From assembly GCF_000016525.1 (NCBI RefSeq), contig NC_009515.1, positions 1,142,501 to 1,206,500 on the forward strand: DNA of 64,000 bases, given 5' to 3'. The translations under genes and the position numbers were made by a program. Below, piece after piece: positions 22,107 to 32,900 of the stretch (positions are counted from its first letter, which is position 1; each line of letters begins with the position of its first letter). The notes under the pieces were generated by a model. It was not told where the DNA came from. It ran no database searches and was given only the letters and a program-made list of their open reading frames with translations. This stretch comes from Methanobrevibacter smithii ATCC 35061 (GTDB lineage Archaea; Methanobacteriota; Methanobacteria; Methanobacteriales; Methanobacteriaceae).

Positions 22107-23957
22107 ATGAAAACAATAATACCAGATACAAGTGCCGTAATAGAAGGAGCTATAAGTAAAATAATAGCTGAAGAAGATTTGGATTATCCTGAGATTATTG
22201 TTCCTGAAGCTGTTGTTTGTGAACTTGAACATCAAGCAAATGCCAACAGAAATGAAGGAATAAATGGTTTAAAAGAGCTTCAGAAATTACAGGAAGCCCA
22301 GGACAATGGTGAATTGGCCATTACATTTAAAGGAAAACGTCCAACCAATTACGACATCAAATATGCAAAAAGCGGAGAAATTGACAGTTTAATTAGAGAT
22401 TTGGCCAGAAGCGAATTTGGAACATTAGTTACAAATGATAAAGTTCAGGCCGAAACTGCAAAAGCACAGGGAATATCTGTTTACTACTTTAAACAGGAAT
22501 ATAAACACAAAGAATTATCTATTGAAAAATTATTTGACGACGACACAATGTCAGTTCATTTAAAAGAAAATGTTGTTCCAATGGCTAAAAAAGGAAAACC
22601 TGGACATGTGGAATTTGTAAAAATTGGAGATAAACCTTACACATATTCAGATATTTTAGATATCTATAATGAAATCCTGGAAAAAAGCAGAAGCGACCCT
22701 AAAAGCTATCTGGAATCAGACAAAGACGGATCAACTGTTATTCAATCCAGAGAATACAGAATTTCAATGGCCAAACCACCATTTTCAGAAGCTTTTGAAA
22801 TAACTGCCGTCAGACCAGTAGCTAATGTCAGTCTAGATGAATATAATATTTCCGAAAAGCTAATGGAAAGAATAAGCAAAAGTGCTGAAGGAATACTTAT
22901 TTCAGGTTCTCCAGGAGCTGGAAAAAGTACATTTGTTCAGGCATTAGCTAAATATTATGCTGAAGATTTAAATAAAATTGTAAAAACAATGGAATCCCCA
23001 AGAGATTTGCAACTTCCAGCAGAAATTACGCAGTATGCTCCTTTAGAAGGAAGTATGGAAAATACTGCTGATGTTTTATTACTTGTCAGACCAGACTACA
23101 CAATTTATGATGAACTTAGAAAAAACAGCGATTTTAACATATTTGCAGATATGAGAATGGCGGGAGTCGGAATGATTGGAGTAGTTCATGCTACAAGACC
23201 AATTGATGCCATACAAAGAATTTCATCAAGAGTGGAACTTGGAATAATTACTTCAGTAGTAGACACCAGCATTTACATTGAAGATGGAGATATTAAAGAA
23301 GTATTTGAAACAAAAATGACTGTTAAAGTTCCATCAGGTATGAAGGAAGCAGATTTAGCCAGACCAGTTATTGAAATTCGTGATTTTGAAACTGGAGAAC
23401 TTAAAAATGAAATCTACACATACGGTGAGCAAACAATTGTAATGGACCTTGATTTAGTTAACAATTCTTCAAGCAATCCAACTACTGCCAAATCTGCCGT
23501 AGACAGGCTAGCCGAACAGCAAATCCTTAGAAAAATTAAAAGATTAATTCCTAAATCAAAAGTAGGGGTAGAAGTAATTTCTCCTGAAAGAGCCAATATT
23601 TACATCAATGAAAAATATATTCCAAAAATCATCGGTAAAAATGGAAAAAGAATAGCTGAGATTGAAAAGGATATTGGAATAAGCCTAGGTGTTGAAATTC
23701 TTGAAAACACTCCAGGACATCTGGCCCGCGGTGAAAAATTTGAAGTGGACATTATCCACACAAAAAAACAGCTAATTTTAGATTTGGGAAAAGTTAACGG
23801 TACACAAAACTTTGATATTTTTGTTGGAGGAGAATATTTACTTACAGCTACAACAAGCAGAAAAGGAGAAATTAAAATAAAAAGAGGCATCGAATTATCT
23901 GACATATTGCTCGATGCCATAGAAATGGGTTTAGATATAACTGCAGTTAAAAAATAG
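22107..23957 (+). CDS. PIN domain-ATPase-KH protein (PilT/VirB11-like)
   Basis: A frame is open from 22092 but ATG 22107, one base after the hisI stop, gives MKTIIPDTSAVIEG, the proper start of a PIN domain (acidic residues D, E and D in the first 130 residues). Residues about 220-400 form a secretion-type ATPase: ISGSPGAGKSTF Walker A and DVLLLVRPDYTIYDELR. A KH domain with IIGKNGKRIAEIEKDIG lies at about 510-530. This fusion is conserved in archaea; an RNA-related role is inferred from PIN plus KH. It is in the hisS operon. Confidence 0.88.
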   Translation: MKTIIPDTSAVIEGAISKIIAEEDLDYPEIIVPEAVVCELEHQANANRNEGINGLKELQKLQEAQDNGELAITFKGKRPTNYDIKYAKSGEIDSLIRDLARSEFGTLVTNDKVQAETAKAQGISVYYFKQEYKHKELSIEKLFDDDTMSVHLKENVVPMAKKGKPGHVEFVKIGDKPYTYSDILDIYNEILEKSRSDPKSYLESDKDGSTVIQSREYRISMAKPPFSEAFEITAVRPVANVSLDEYNISEKLMERISKSAEGILISGSPGAGKSTFVQALAKYYAEDLNKIVKTMESPRDLQLPAEITQYAPLEGSMENTADVLLLVRPDYTIYDELRKNSDFNIFADMRMAGVGMIGVVHATRPIDAIQRISSRVELGIITSVVDTSIYIEDGDIKEVFETKMTVKVPSGMKEADLARPVIEIRDFETGELKNEIYTYGEQTIVMDLDLVNNSSSNPTTAKSAVDRLAEQQILRKIKRLIPKSKVGVEVISPERANIYINEKYIPKIIGKNGKRIAEIEKDIGISLGVEILENTPGHLARGEKFEVDIIHTKKQLILDLGKVNGTQNFDIFVGGEYLLTATTSRKGEIKIKRGIELSDILLDAIEMGLDITAVKK

Positions 23958-23966
23958 GTGAAATAA

Positions 23967-24713
23967 ATGAAAATAGGTGCATCAACATTATCAGGATTTA
24001 AAGATGATATAGGAACAAATTTAGAATATTTTGAAGAATTAGGATTGGATTATGCAGAAATATTGCATCAATATCCAAATCAGGATTTAGATACCAGTAT
24101 TTTTGAGAATTACAGTTTAAAATACAGTGTTCATTCCCCTATTATCAATTTAAATATTGCATCATTGACTGAAAACATCAGACAAGCTTCAATAGCTGAA
24201 ATTAAAAAATCTATTGACCTTGCAAATGAAATTGATGCAGAAATTGTTGTTGTTCATCCAGGATCAATTCCTTTTTTAGGCAGAGACTTTAAAGATAAAA
24301 TTTTTGAATTAAATAAACAGTCCATTGAAGAAATTGGAGAATATGGAAAAGAATTAGGTGTAAATGCAGCTATTGAAAATATGCCTACTTTTGAGGGATA
24401 TATGTACTCAAATCCCTATGAACTAAACGAATTAGTTACTTCTCTAGATATGTCTATGACACTGGATATCGGTCATGCCAACCATGCAGGATATGGGCCG
24501 GAGGACATGTACTTTGATTCCATTAAACACATACATGCCCACGATAATAATGGTGATGATGACTCACACTATGCATTAGGTGATGGCTCTATTGATTTAA
24601 AAAGCATCATCTCTACTTTTGAAGATAAAAAGTATGATGGCACATATATCATAGAAGTAAATGAGAAGGATTGGGTTAAAAAAAGTTATAATTATTTAAA
24701 AAATAACTTTTAA
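23967..24713 (+). CDS. TIM-barrel protein, sugar-phosphate isomerase/endonuclease IV superfamily
   Basis: A 248-residue AP_endonuc_2 fold protein. Metal-site signatures: YSVHSPIINLN, IVVVHPGS, AAIENMP, LDIGHANHAG, HIHAHDNNGD and a final IIEVNE. This can be a xylose-isomerase-like epimerase or an endonuclease IV relative; the short length and lack of the full EndoIV pattern favour the isomerase-like side. GGTGAAATAA precedes the start. It is the last gene of the hisS run. Its end overlaps ogt (opposite strand) by 18 bp. Confidence 0.8.
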   Translation: MKIGASTLSGFKDDIGTNLEYFEELGLDYAEILHQYPNQDLDTSIFENYSLKYSVHSPIINLNIASLTENIRQASIAEIKKSIDLANEIDAEIVVVHPGSIPFLGRDFKDKIFELNKQSIEEIGEYGKELGVNAAIENMPTFEGYMYSNPYELNELVTSLDMSMTLDIGHANHAGYGPEDMYFDSIKHIHAHDNNGDDDSHYALGDGSIDLKSIISTFEDKKYDGTYIIEVNEKDWVKKSYNYLKNNF

Positions 24714-25205
24714 ATCCCTTATTTTTACACCTTCCAATTCTAATAATTTAACCTTATTTTCCAAACCTCCCGCATAACCAGTTAATTTACCATCAAAACC
24801 AACAACCCTATGGCAAGGAACGATAATTGAAATAGGATTATGGCCTACAGCACCACCAACTGCCTGAGAAGACATATCATAACTTATCTTTTTTGCAATA
24901 TCTCCGTAGGTAACCACTTCACCATAGGCAATCCCTTCAAGTATTTTCCAAACTTTTAATCTAAAATCCGTTCCCTGAAGATTTAAATCTAAATTTTCAA
25001 TTGAAGGGTTTTCTCCGTTAAAATAGCTATCTAACCATTTTTCAGTTTTTCTAAAAATAGCCAAATCATCATTTTTCTTTGTTTTATCTTTAAAATTTCC
25101 AAAAAAGTGTTTTTGACCTTCAATCCACAAACCAATCAGTTTATTGTTTTTACCAGCCAGTGTTAACTTTCCCAAAGGAGAATCATAGCAAGTCGTATAA
25201 ATCAT
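24696..25205 (-). CDS. ogt: Methylated-DNA-[protein]-cysteine S-methyltransferase
   Basis: A 169-residue Ogt/AGT. The acceptor motif IIVPCHRVVG with the active Cys, followed by GYAGGLENKVKLLELEG, is diagnostic; KVWKILEGIAYGEVVTYGDIA is the helix-turn-helix DNA-binding part. It removes O6-alkyl groups from guanine. It is divergent from the antiporter and its riboswitch, and its 3' end overlaps the TIM-barrel gene. Confidence 0.95.
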   Translation of the reverse strand: MIYTTCYDSPLGKLTLAGKNNKLIGLWIEGQKHFFGNFKDKTKKNDDLAIFRKTEKWLDSYFNGENPSIENLDLNLQGTDFRLKVWKILEGIAYGEVVTYGDIAKKISYDMSSQAVGGAVGHNPISIIVPCHRVVGFDGKLTGYAGGLENKVKLLELEGVKIRDLKVIF

Positions 25206-25243
25206 AATAAAAGTTTTAAATAATAAAATATTTAAAATAATAA

Positions 25244-25302
25244 CTTGGTGATGGGGTTCACCAGAAACTTATTTTCAAACCGCAATTGCTGATAACTCCT
25301 AT
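25244..25302 (+). promoter_or_regulatory. Fluoride (crcB) riboswitch
   Basis: The leader contains the crcB motif in full order. A P1 hairpin GGTGATGGGGTTCACC lies at 25247-25262. An A/T-rich joiner follows, then AAACCGC at 25277-25283, a very short P3 (GC-AATT-GC) and GCTGATAACTCCTA at 25288-25301. The P1 loop GGGGTT can pair with AACTCC (25294-25299), the pseudoknot of known fluoride riboswitches. The ATG of the antiporter is at 25335. Bacterial crcB elements control fluoride exporters. Confidence 0.88.
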
Positions 25303-25319
25303 GTTATATAAAAAATACT

Positions 25320-25326
25320 TAGGAGG
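25320..25326 (+). promoter_or_regulatory. Ribosome-binding site that can be sequestered by the riboswitch
   Basis: TAGGAGG ends 8 bp before ATG 25335. Its TAGGAG (25320-25325) is an exact complement of CTCCTA at 25296-25301, most of which is also the 3' strand of the riboswitch pseudoknot. Confidence 0.6.
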
Positions 25327-25334
25327 ATAATTTA

Positions 25335-26468
25335 ATGGCTGATGTATTTCCATTAATTTTAGGGATAATAATACTTCTAGCTAGTGTAATTTCTATTAAA
25401 ACTGGAATTAGTGTAACAGTAGTTGAAATTGCAATAGGAGTAATAATAGGAAATCTAGGATTCTTCCACAGCGAATCTTGGATGATTTATATAGCTAGTT
25501 TTGGAGGAATATTGCTTACATTTCTAGCTGGAGTCGAAATTGATGTTGACTTAATGAAAGATAATTTTAAAGAAAGTTTTACAATAGGATTTTTATCATT
25601 TCTAATTCCTTTCGTAATCGTGTTTTTAGTAACTTATTACATTATAGGATGGGAATTAAATCCTGCACTATTAACAAGTACGGCATTATCTGAAACAAGT
25701 ATTGCAGTTGTTTATTCCGTTTTAACTCAAAAAGGACTATTTAAATACAAAATCGGAAAATTAATAATGGTTGCAACATTTATAACAGACATATGTACTG
25801 CAATAGCTTTAAGTGTTTTATTTACAAAATTTGACATTTATACATTATTATTTTATGTAGTGTCTTTAGCAGTTCTTGTAATGGCTTATTATAAATCTGA
25901 TTTATTTTTCGAAAATCCATTATTTAAAAATAAAATAGGAGAACTGGAAATAAAATATGTTTTTGTCTTACTTTTAGGATTTATATTCTTTGGAAGTCTT
26001 GGAGGCGGGCAAGCCATATTACCTGCATTTATACTAGGAGTAATACTTTCCGATCACTTTAAAAACACACAAAAAGGAGAAGTTAAAGCCAGATTCAAAA
26101 CCGTTGCATTTGCTATTATAACTCCAATATTTTTCATAATTGGAGGAATGAAAGTTTCCATACCTTTAATATATAGCTGTTTTGGAATCTTTTTAACATT
26201 ATTTGTATTACGTCAACTAAGCAAATACATTGGAGTTTATTATCCAAGTAAAATCTTTTTAAAACAAAACTATAACTATGTTACAATGATGATGAGTACC
26301 GGTTTAACATTTGGGCTTGTCGCTGCAGTATTCGGACTAAATAATGCATTAATCAATCAGACAGAATATAGTGTAATAACTGGAATACTTGTATTAAGTG
26401 CTATTTTACCTACATTTGTAGCTGAAAAATATTATACTCCAGTACATAGTGAAGATTTGGGAGATTGA
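25335..26468 (+). CDS. Cation/proton antiporter family (CPA2) transporter, fluoride-riboswitch-controlled
   Basis: A 377-residue integral membrane protein with about 11-12 hydrophobic segments and the CPA2/Na-H exchanger layout: GGILLTFLAGVEIDVD early, TALSETSIAVVYSVL (discontinuous helix with acidic residue), FITDICTAIAL, LGGGQAILPAFILGVILSDH and FFIIGGMKVS. There is no C-terminal TrkA domain. It would exchange a cation for H+. Its fluoride riboswitch suggests it helps cells survive fluoride, directly or by ion homeostasis; that is inference. It has no neighbour in its transcript. Confidence 0.85.
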   Translation: MADVFPLILGIIILLASVISIKTGISVTVVEIAIGVIIGNLGFFHSESWMIYIASFGGILLTFLAGVEIDVDLMKDNFKESFTIGFLSFLIPFVIVFLVTYYIIGWELNPALLTSTALSETSIAVVYSVLTQKGLFKYKIGKLIMVATFITDICTAIALSVLFTKFDIYTLLFYVVSLAVLVMAYYKSDLFFENPLFKNKIGELEIKYVFVLLLGFIFFGSLGGGQAILPAFILGVILSDHFKNTQKGEVKARFKTVAFAIITPIFFIIGGMKVSIPLIYSCFGIFLTLFVLRQLSKYIGVYYPSKIFLKQNYNYVTMMMSTGLTFGLVAAVFGLNNALINQTEYSVITGILVLSAILPTFVAEKYYTPVHSEDLGD

Positions 26469-26486
26469 AGGTTAAATTACCTTCAA
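26465..26486. terminator. Hairpin between convergent genes
   Basis: TTGAAGGT (26465-26472) and ACCTTCAA (26479-26486) form an 8-bp stem with a 6-nt loop. The left arm contains the antiporter stop codon, and the hairpin sits 5 bp from the end of hef on the other strand. Confidence 0.5.
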
Positions 26487-26491
26487 GTTTC

Positions 26492-28810
26492 CTACAATAA
26501 TTTTTTTTCTTTAATTTCATTTTGGAAATATAAATACTTGGAATCAACTACCTTACGAATATTGGCTGCTGTTTTTTTACCAATACCTTCAACTTCCTGA
26601 AGCTGACTCTCAGACGCGTTAATAATATTAGCTACTGTTCCAAAATGCTCCAATAAGTTTTTAGCATTAACAGGACCTATATTTGGAAGGGATTCTATTA
26701 TAAACAGCTGCTGCTCCCACAAGTTAACAGGTTTTTTGTCTGTTCTTATTTGAATTGGTGTTTTTTCACCACTTTGCTCCCTAATAGCTATTCTTTTAAT
26801 CATTGCTGCAGTGTCCTGAGCATTTCTTGTTGGTATAATACTAATTCCAAAGTCCAGAGCTATTGAAGCTATCGAACCTCTAATTGCATTCGGATTAATC
26901 ATACCATTATACAAGTCATCTCCTTCAAGAATAATTAACGGACGTTTAAATTCCTCCATTAAAGATCTTGCCTGTTTAAATAGTCTTTTGTCAACAATTG
27001 AATCAACAAAGTCCTTAGCTGTTTTACGTTCTATAACAACTTCATCACTTACCTGATAATCACCAACAGCCATTGCCTGAACTTTAACATCAATTTCCAT
27101 TTCAGATAAATGACGTATAACCTTTGAATTACCTTCACGAGTATCTGCAAAAACAACCGGAAGTTCTTCTTTTTTAGGAGTAGGATCTAAAACCTTTACC
27201 CTTTTTTCATTTTCCATTCTTTCAATAGCATTGGAATTTAACTCTTCCAATACATCAGGATCAATTAACTGATGTTTCATCCTGCGTTCCTTATTAACTG
27301 AAGCCCAATAATAACCTTCATCTCTGGTTCCATTTGTAATAAGAACTTTCACACGACCTGAACGTTTACGGCCAGTCCTTCCCCTTCTTTGGATCATTCT
27401 AACTTCAGACGGAACAGGTTCATAAAGAATAACCAAATCAACAGCAGGAATATCAATTCCTTCTTCAGCTACACTTGTTGAGAGAAGTACATCATATTCA
27501 CCAATTTTAAAGGCTTTAATGATTTCTTTTTGTTCCTTTTGAGTTAATCCTTTTTCACCATCTCTTGAAGCCTGACCAAAGAACTTGGCGGATTTAATTC
27601 CTTCTTTTTCAAGTTTCTGATGAATCATTTCAAGTGAATCCCTATACTGAGTAAAAACCATTATTTTTGAGGATTTTTGGTCAGCATCTTTAACATATCT
27701 GTCAGACTGCAATTTAGTTTGACCGTTTTGTCCCAATTCTTTTTTAATAATGTCAGTTACCTTTTTAAGTTTAGGATGTTCCAAACCATGTTTTTCAGCC
27801 TCCCTTGCAAGATAAATAGCCTTACCAAAATTAGGATCCTGAATTAATGATTTGGCAGCTTTTGTTTTCTTCTTACGCAATCTTGCCACATATTTGTTAA
27901 ATGTAACTACTCCTTGTGTTTCAATAAGTTCCTGAGAATGCTGTATATTAATAACCGCACTTAAAATAGAAATAGCTTGGAAACATTCCTTTTTAGGATT
28001 TACAGACCTTGCAATTGCACTTTGAACTCTTCCTCTTGCTTTTAATATATCCAATTTGTTAACGGAAACTGTTCTAATAACTCCCATATTTTTAAGGCCT
28101 TTAAGACGAATCTTAAGAGCTTTATCAACATGTGTTTTAATTTTTTCCAACTCAGAACTCATTTTAACCCTAACCCAATCTATTGCAACCGGATTAAAAT
28201 AAGGTCTTACATCATTATCCTCTTCAGTTTTAACTACAATACTTTGAATATATAAATTATCACAAACTTCTTTTATTTTTTCCTTATCAGAACCTGGAGA
28301 AGCTGTCAGTCCTAAAATTAAGTTAAATTTGGATTCTTTAACATATCTTGAAGCCAAATATACGTAAGAATAAGAGCCAACACCGTGATGACATTCATCA
28401 AAAACAACTAAAGACACATCTTTTAGAGAATATCTTCCTTTTAATAAGTCAGATTCAACAGTTTGCGGAGTTGCACAGATTATTTGAGATTCTTCCCACC
28501 TTTTAACCCTTTCATCAGTTTTAACAGCACCAGTAATTGATGAACAAGGAACAGTCAAAAATTCTTTAAAAGTAGATTCATGCTGTATAGCTAATGGTTT
28601 ACTTGGAGCCAATACCAATATTTTAGAGTTTTTAACTTTTTCCAATCTATCTGCCGCTACTAAAGTAGCTACTATAGTTTTACCTAATGCTGTAGGTGCA
28701 ACAATCATTGTATTTCCTTTTTTTAAAACATCAGCAGCTAAAACCTGTTGATATAACCTGGCCTCGATAGCATTAGATTTTATTAAAGGGTGGTCAATAT
28801 AATGTGCCAT
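26492..28810 (-). CDS. hef: Hef helicase-nuclease
   Basis: A 772-residue protein in two halves. The SF2 helicase has Walker A APTALGKTI near residue 38-46, VFDECHHG (DECH), LTASPGS and the C-terminal IQRRGRTGRKRSGRV motif VI. The XPF-type nuclease has FADTREGNS and VVIERKTAKDFVDS (ERKxxxD), followed by helix-hairpin-helix repeats (LPNIGPVNAKNLLEHFG, VEGIGKKTAANIR). Hef acts on stalled replication forks in archaea. No ribosome-binding site precedes ATG 28810; ATTTATAAAC about 28 bp upstream suggests a leaderless message. Confidence 0.95.
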   Translation of the reverse strand: MAHYIDHPLIKSNAIEARLYQQVLAADVLKKGNTMIVAPTALGKTIVATLVAADRLEKVKNSKILVLAPSKPLAIQHESTFKEFLTVPCSSITGAVKTDERVKRWEESQIICATPQTVESDLLKGRYSLKDVSLVVFDECHHGVGSYSYVYLASRYVKESKFNLILGLTASPGSDKEKIKEVCDNLYIQSIVVKTEEDNDVRPYFNPVAIDWVRVKMSSELEKIKTHVDKALKIRLKGLKNMGVIRTVSVNKLDILKARGRVQSAIARSVNPKKECFQAISILSAVINIQHSQELIETQGVVTFNKYVARLRKKKTKAAKSLIQDPNFGKAIYLAREAEKHGLEHPKLKKVTDIIKKELGQNGQTKLQSDRYVKDADQKSSKIMVFTQYRDSLEMIHQKLEKEGIKSAKFFGQASRDGEKGLTQKEQKEIIKAFKIGEYDVLLSTSVAEEGIDIPAVDLVILYEPVPSEVRMIQRRGRTGRKRSGRVKVLITNGTRDEGYYWASVNKERRMKHQLIDPDVLEELNSNAIERMENEKRVKVLDPTPKKEELPVVFADTREGNSKVIRHLSEMEIDVKVQAMAVGDYQVSDEVVIERKTAKDFVDSIVDKRLFKQARSLMEEFKRPLIILEGDDLYNGMINPNAIRGSIASIALDFGISIIPTRNAQDTAAMIKRIAIREQSGEKTPIQIRTDKKPVNLWEQQLFIIESLPNIGPVNAKNLLEHFGTVANIINASESQLQEVEGIGKKTAANIRKVVDSKYLYFQNEIKEKKLL

Positions 28811-28911
28811 GATAGAACATAGTAATTAAATGTTTATAAATGTTTAATAAGAGCACATGAAAACTAATTATAAAAACAGCACGATTTAATTTTAAAGTAA
28901 AAAAACTTGTT

Positions 28912-28947
28912 AAAAAAAGAAAAAGAAGAGATTAATTAAAATCTCTT
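28912..28947 (-). terminator. Terminator of the giant adhesin gene
   Basis: An 8-bp stem (AAGAGATT at 28926-28933, AATCTCTT at 28940-28947) with a 6-nt loop, 3 bp after the stop codon of the adhesin, followed on the minus strand by a T-rich run at 28912-28925. Confidence 0.55.
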
Positions 28948-28950
28948 AAA

Positions 28951-29970
28951 TTAAGATATTATTATGTTGTTTCCTGTTTGGAAATCGTTCCAAGAAGATG
29001 TAATGATGTATTTTCCACTCATTAACCTGATAGTTAATGAAGCAAAACCATTATCATCAGTTACTTTGTGATAGAATACGCCGTTTACATTAAATGATAC
29101 GTTTTGATTAGCTAATGGATTACCTTGACCATCTAATGTCTGTGCAGTAAAGTTACTGCCATCTCCATAAGTCATATTAAGGTCACTAGTAACTAAAGTA
29201 GGTAAAACAGTTACAGTATTACCTAAGTCTAATCCTTCGTACATTGTTGTAATGACATATTCTCCAGGTCTTAAACTGATTCCTAAACTTATTACACCAT
29301 TTTCATCAGTAGTTCTGGTGTAAAATACTCCATTGATGTTGAAGGTTACATTTTTATTTACTGCTAAACTTCCGTTTTTATCATAGATAGTTGCTTGGAA
29401 CTTAGATGCATTCATGTAATACTTAGTTAAGTCATTTTGTACTATTAATGATTTTACAGTTATGTTAAATCCTTGTTGTTCACCAGTTACAGGGTTGTAA
29501 GCTGTTAAAATATATGTTCCAGGTCTTAACATAATACCTAAATCCGCTACACCATCATTGTTAGTAGTTTTAGTGTAGAAAACACCATTAATGTTAAATT
29601 TAACCTGAGTATTAGCTAATACTTTTCCATCACTGCCCATGAATTTAGCATAGAATCTTGTAGCATTTTGATACATTTTAACTAAATCATCAGCTATAAT
29701 ACTTGAATTAATAGTAACAGTAATATTTTTAGAGATTTTACTATAGAAAGCAGATCCGTTATAAGTTACGGTTACTGGATATACATTGGAATCTAAATTA
29801 AGACCCATGGAAGCAGTACCATTAGCATCAGTTGTTTTAGCATATATTACACCATTAATACTGAAGTATATAGTAGCATTGACTATTGGTTTACCTTGGA
29901 AATCTGTTAATTTGGCAATTAAACGAGTTCCATCATGGTAAAACATTTCAACATCACTAACATCCAAGTT
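28951..29970 (-). repeat. Four-module C-terminal cassette of the adhesin
   Basis: Four consecutive modules of about 80 residues, each with a xDLxxxYxxxxxF start, FNINGVFYxKTT core and PGxYIIT strand. They align in the same order with the four modules at the N terminus of the protein at 4315-7482, including a shared YNPxTxEQ insertion in module 2. Confidence 0.7.
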
Positions 29971-32900
29971 TACATTTATATTTGGAATTACAGTTACGTT
30001 TCCTTTTTTAGTCATGGAATCATATTTAGCATCACCAGAGTAAACAGTAGTGATATTATAATCTCCAGCACTTAAACCAGAAACAATTACATTTGCAGTT
30101 CCGTCAATTACATTTGCAGTGTATTTTTTACCGTCAATTTCAACAGTAACTGTTCCGGTTGCATCTTTAGGTAAATCTACACCAATAGTGGAATTTACTC
30201 CCTCTTTAATTTCAGGAACAGAAATATCCATATTGTAATCAGATATTTTGGATACACTAAATTCAGCATCAGCAGTTGCTTCATTATAATTGTTATCTCC
30301 AGCGTATTTAACAGTTACAGTATAATCATCTGCTTTAAGGCCAGATATTGTTTTAACTGCTTTACCATTTTCAATAGCTGCAGTGTAATCTTCACCATTA
30401 ACAGTAATAACTACTTCACCAGTAGCATCACTAGCTAATTTAACACTAATAACAGCATCTTCGCCAACTTTAATATTATTAACATTAACCACAACAGATG
30501 AATCTATTTTATTAACTTTGAAATCACCGTTTTCAGTAACAATATTGTAATTATCATCTCCTGCCCAAACAGCAGCAAATGCATAAGTACCAGCAGCTAA
30601 TTTATCACCAGTAGCAATACCTTTACCGTCAGTAACTTTAACAGTGTATTCTTTACCATTAACAGTAACAATCACATTACCAGATAAAGGAGCACTGTTA
30701 ACACCAGTTAAGGTAGCTTCAATAACAAATCCGTTACCATAATCCACATCAGCAATAACAACACCTAAAACAGGTTGTGCTTTAGCAACATTAACACCTT
30801 TAGCAATTTCAACAGCAGTGTATTTATCGTCACCAGCATATTTAACAACAACCACATGACTGCCAGCAGTTAAATCTTTAACAACTTGTGTTGCTTTACC
30901 ATCATTAATACCTGCAGTGTAAGAAGTTCCATCAACAGTAATAATTACTTCACCAGTAGCATCATCAGGTAAAACCGCATCAACAGTTAAATCTCCACCA
31001 AATACAATGTCATTAACAGTTACATCCATAGTAGAATCAACTTTAGACACAGTAAAGCTGGAAGTAGCAACTGCAGCATTATAATTGTTATCACCAGAAT
31101 ATTTGGCAACTACATCATAATTGCCTGCTTTAAGATCAGATACAGATACAGTAGCCCTACCGTTAACAACATTCGCAGTATAATCTTTACCATTTACAGT
31201 AACAGTCAATTCACCAGTAGCATCACTAAATAATTTAACAGTAATAACAGCATCTTCACCAACATTGATATCTTTAACAGTTATACCAATAGCAGAATCT
31301 ACTTTATAAACATTAAATTTACCGGAATCACTAACTTCATTATAATTATTGCTTCCTGCGAATCTAGCATTGAAGTTATAAGATCCAGCAGCTAATTTAT
31401 CAGCATGGAAAGTACCTTTACCATTAACAATAGCTACAATGTAGTTTTTACCATTAACTGTTACAATTATATTAGTATCTAAAGGAGCATTGTTAACACC
31501 AGTTAAAACAGCATTAATAGTAAATACATTACCATAATCCACACTGTCGATAATAACATTTAAAGCTGGATTTGCTTTAGCAACATTAACACCTTTAGTA
31601 ACTTCAGCAGCATTATAATTATCATCACCAGCATATTTAACCGCTACAGTGTAATCACCAGCTTCAAGACCGGATACAGTTACAGTAGCTTCACCATTTT
31701 CAATAGCTACATGGTAATCTACACCATTAACAGTAATAACTACTTCACCAGTAGCATCAACAGGTAAAACCGCATTAACAATTAAATCTTCACCAAATAC
31801 AATATCCTCAACAGTTACATCCATTTCAGGAGTTATTTTAAGTACACTAAATTCAGCACTGCCAGTTGCTTCATTATAATTATTATCTCCAGTATATTTA
31901 ACCGCTACAGTGTAATCACCAGCTTTAAGATCAGATACAGTTACACTAGCTACACCATTTTCAATAGCTGCAGTGTAATCTTCACCATTAACAGTAATAA
32001 CTACTTCACCAGTAGCATCACTAGCTAATTTAACACTAATAACAGCATCTTCACCAACTTTAATATCACTAACAGCAACATCAATAGCAGAATCTATTTT
32101 ATTAACTTTGAAATCACCGTTTTCAGTAACAATATTGTAATTATCATCTCCTGCCCAAACAGCAGCAAATGCATAAGTACCAGCAGCTAATTTATCACCA
32201 GTAGCAATACCTTTACCATCAGTAACTTTAACAGTGTATTCTTTACCAGCAACAGTAACAATCACATTACCAGATAAAGGAGCACCATTAACACCAGTTA
32301 AGGTAGCTTCAATAACAAATCCGTTACCATAATCCACATCAGCAATAACAACACCTAAAACAGGTTGTGCTTTAGCAACATTAACATTTTCAGCAACTTC
32401 AACACCAGTGTATTTATCATCACCGACATATTTAATAGCTACAATGTAATCACCAGCAGCTAAACCACTAATAGTTCCAGTAGCTTTACCATTTTCAATA
32501 GCTACATGATAATCTACACCATTAACAGTAATAACTACTTCACCAGTAGCATCACCAGGTAAAACCACATCAACAGTTAAATCTCCACCAAATACAATGT
32601 CATTAACAGTTACATCCATAGTAGAGTCAACTTTAGATACAGTAAAGCTGGAAGTAGCAACTGCAGCATTATAATTGTTATCACCAGAATATTTAACAGC
32701 TACATCATAAGTACCTGCTTTAAGATCAGCCACTTTTACATTAGCTACACCATTAACAACAGTTTCAGTATAATCTTTACCATTTACAGTAACAGTTACG
32801 CTACCAGTAGCATCACTAAGCAATTTAACACTAATAACAGCATCTTCACCAACATTGATATCTTTAACAGCAACATCAATAATTGAATCTACTTTAGCAA

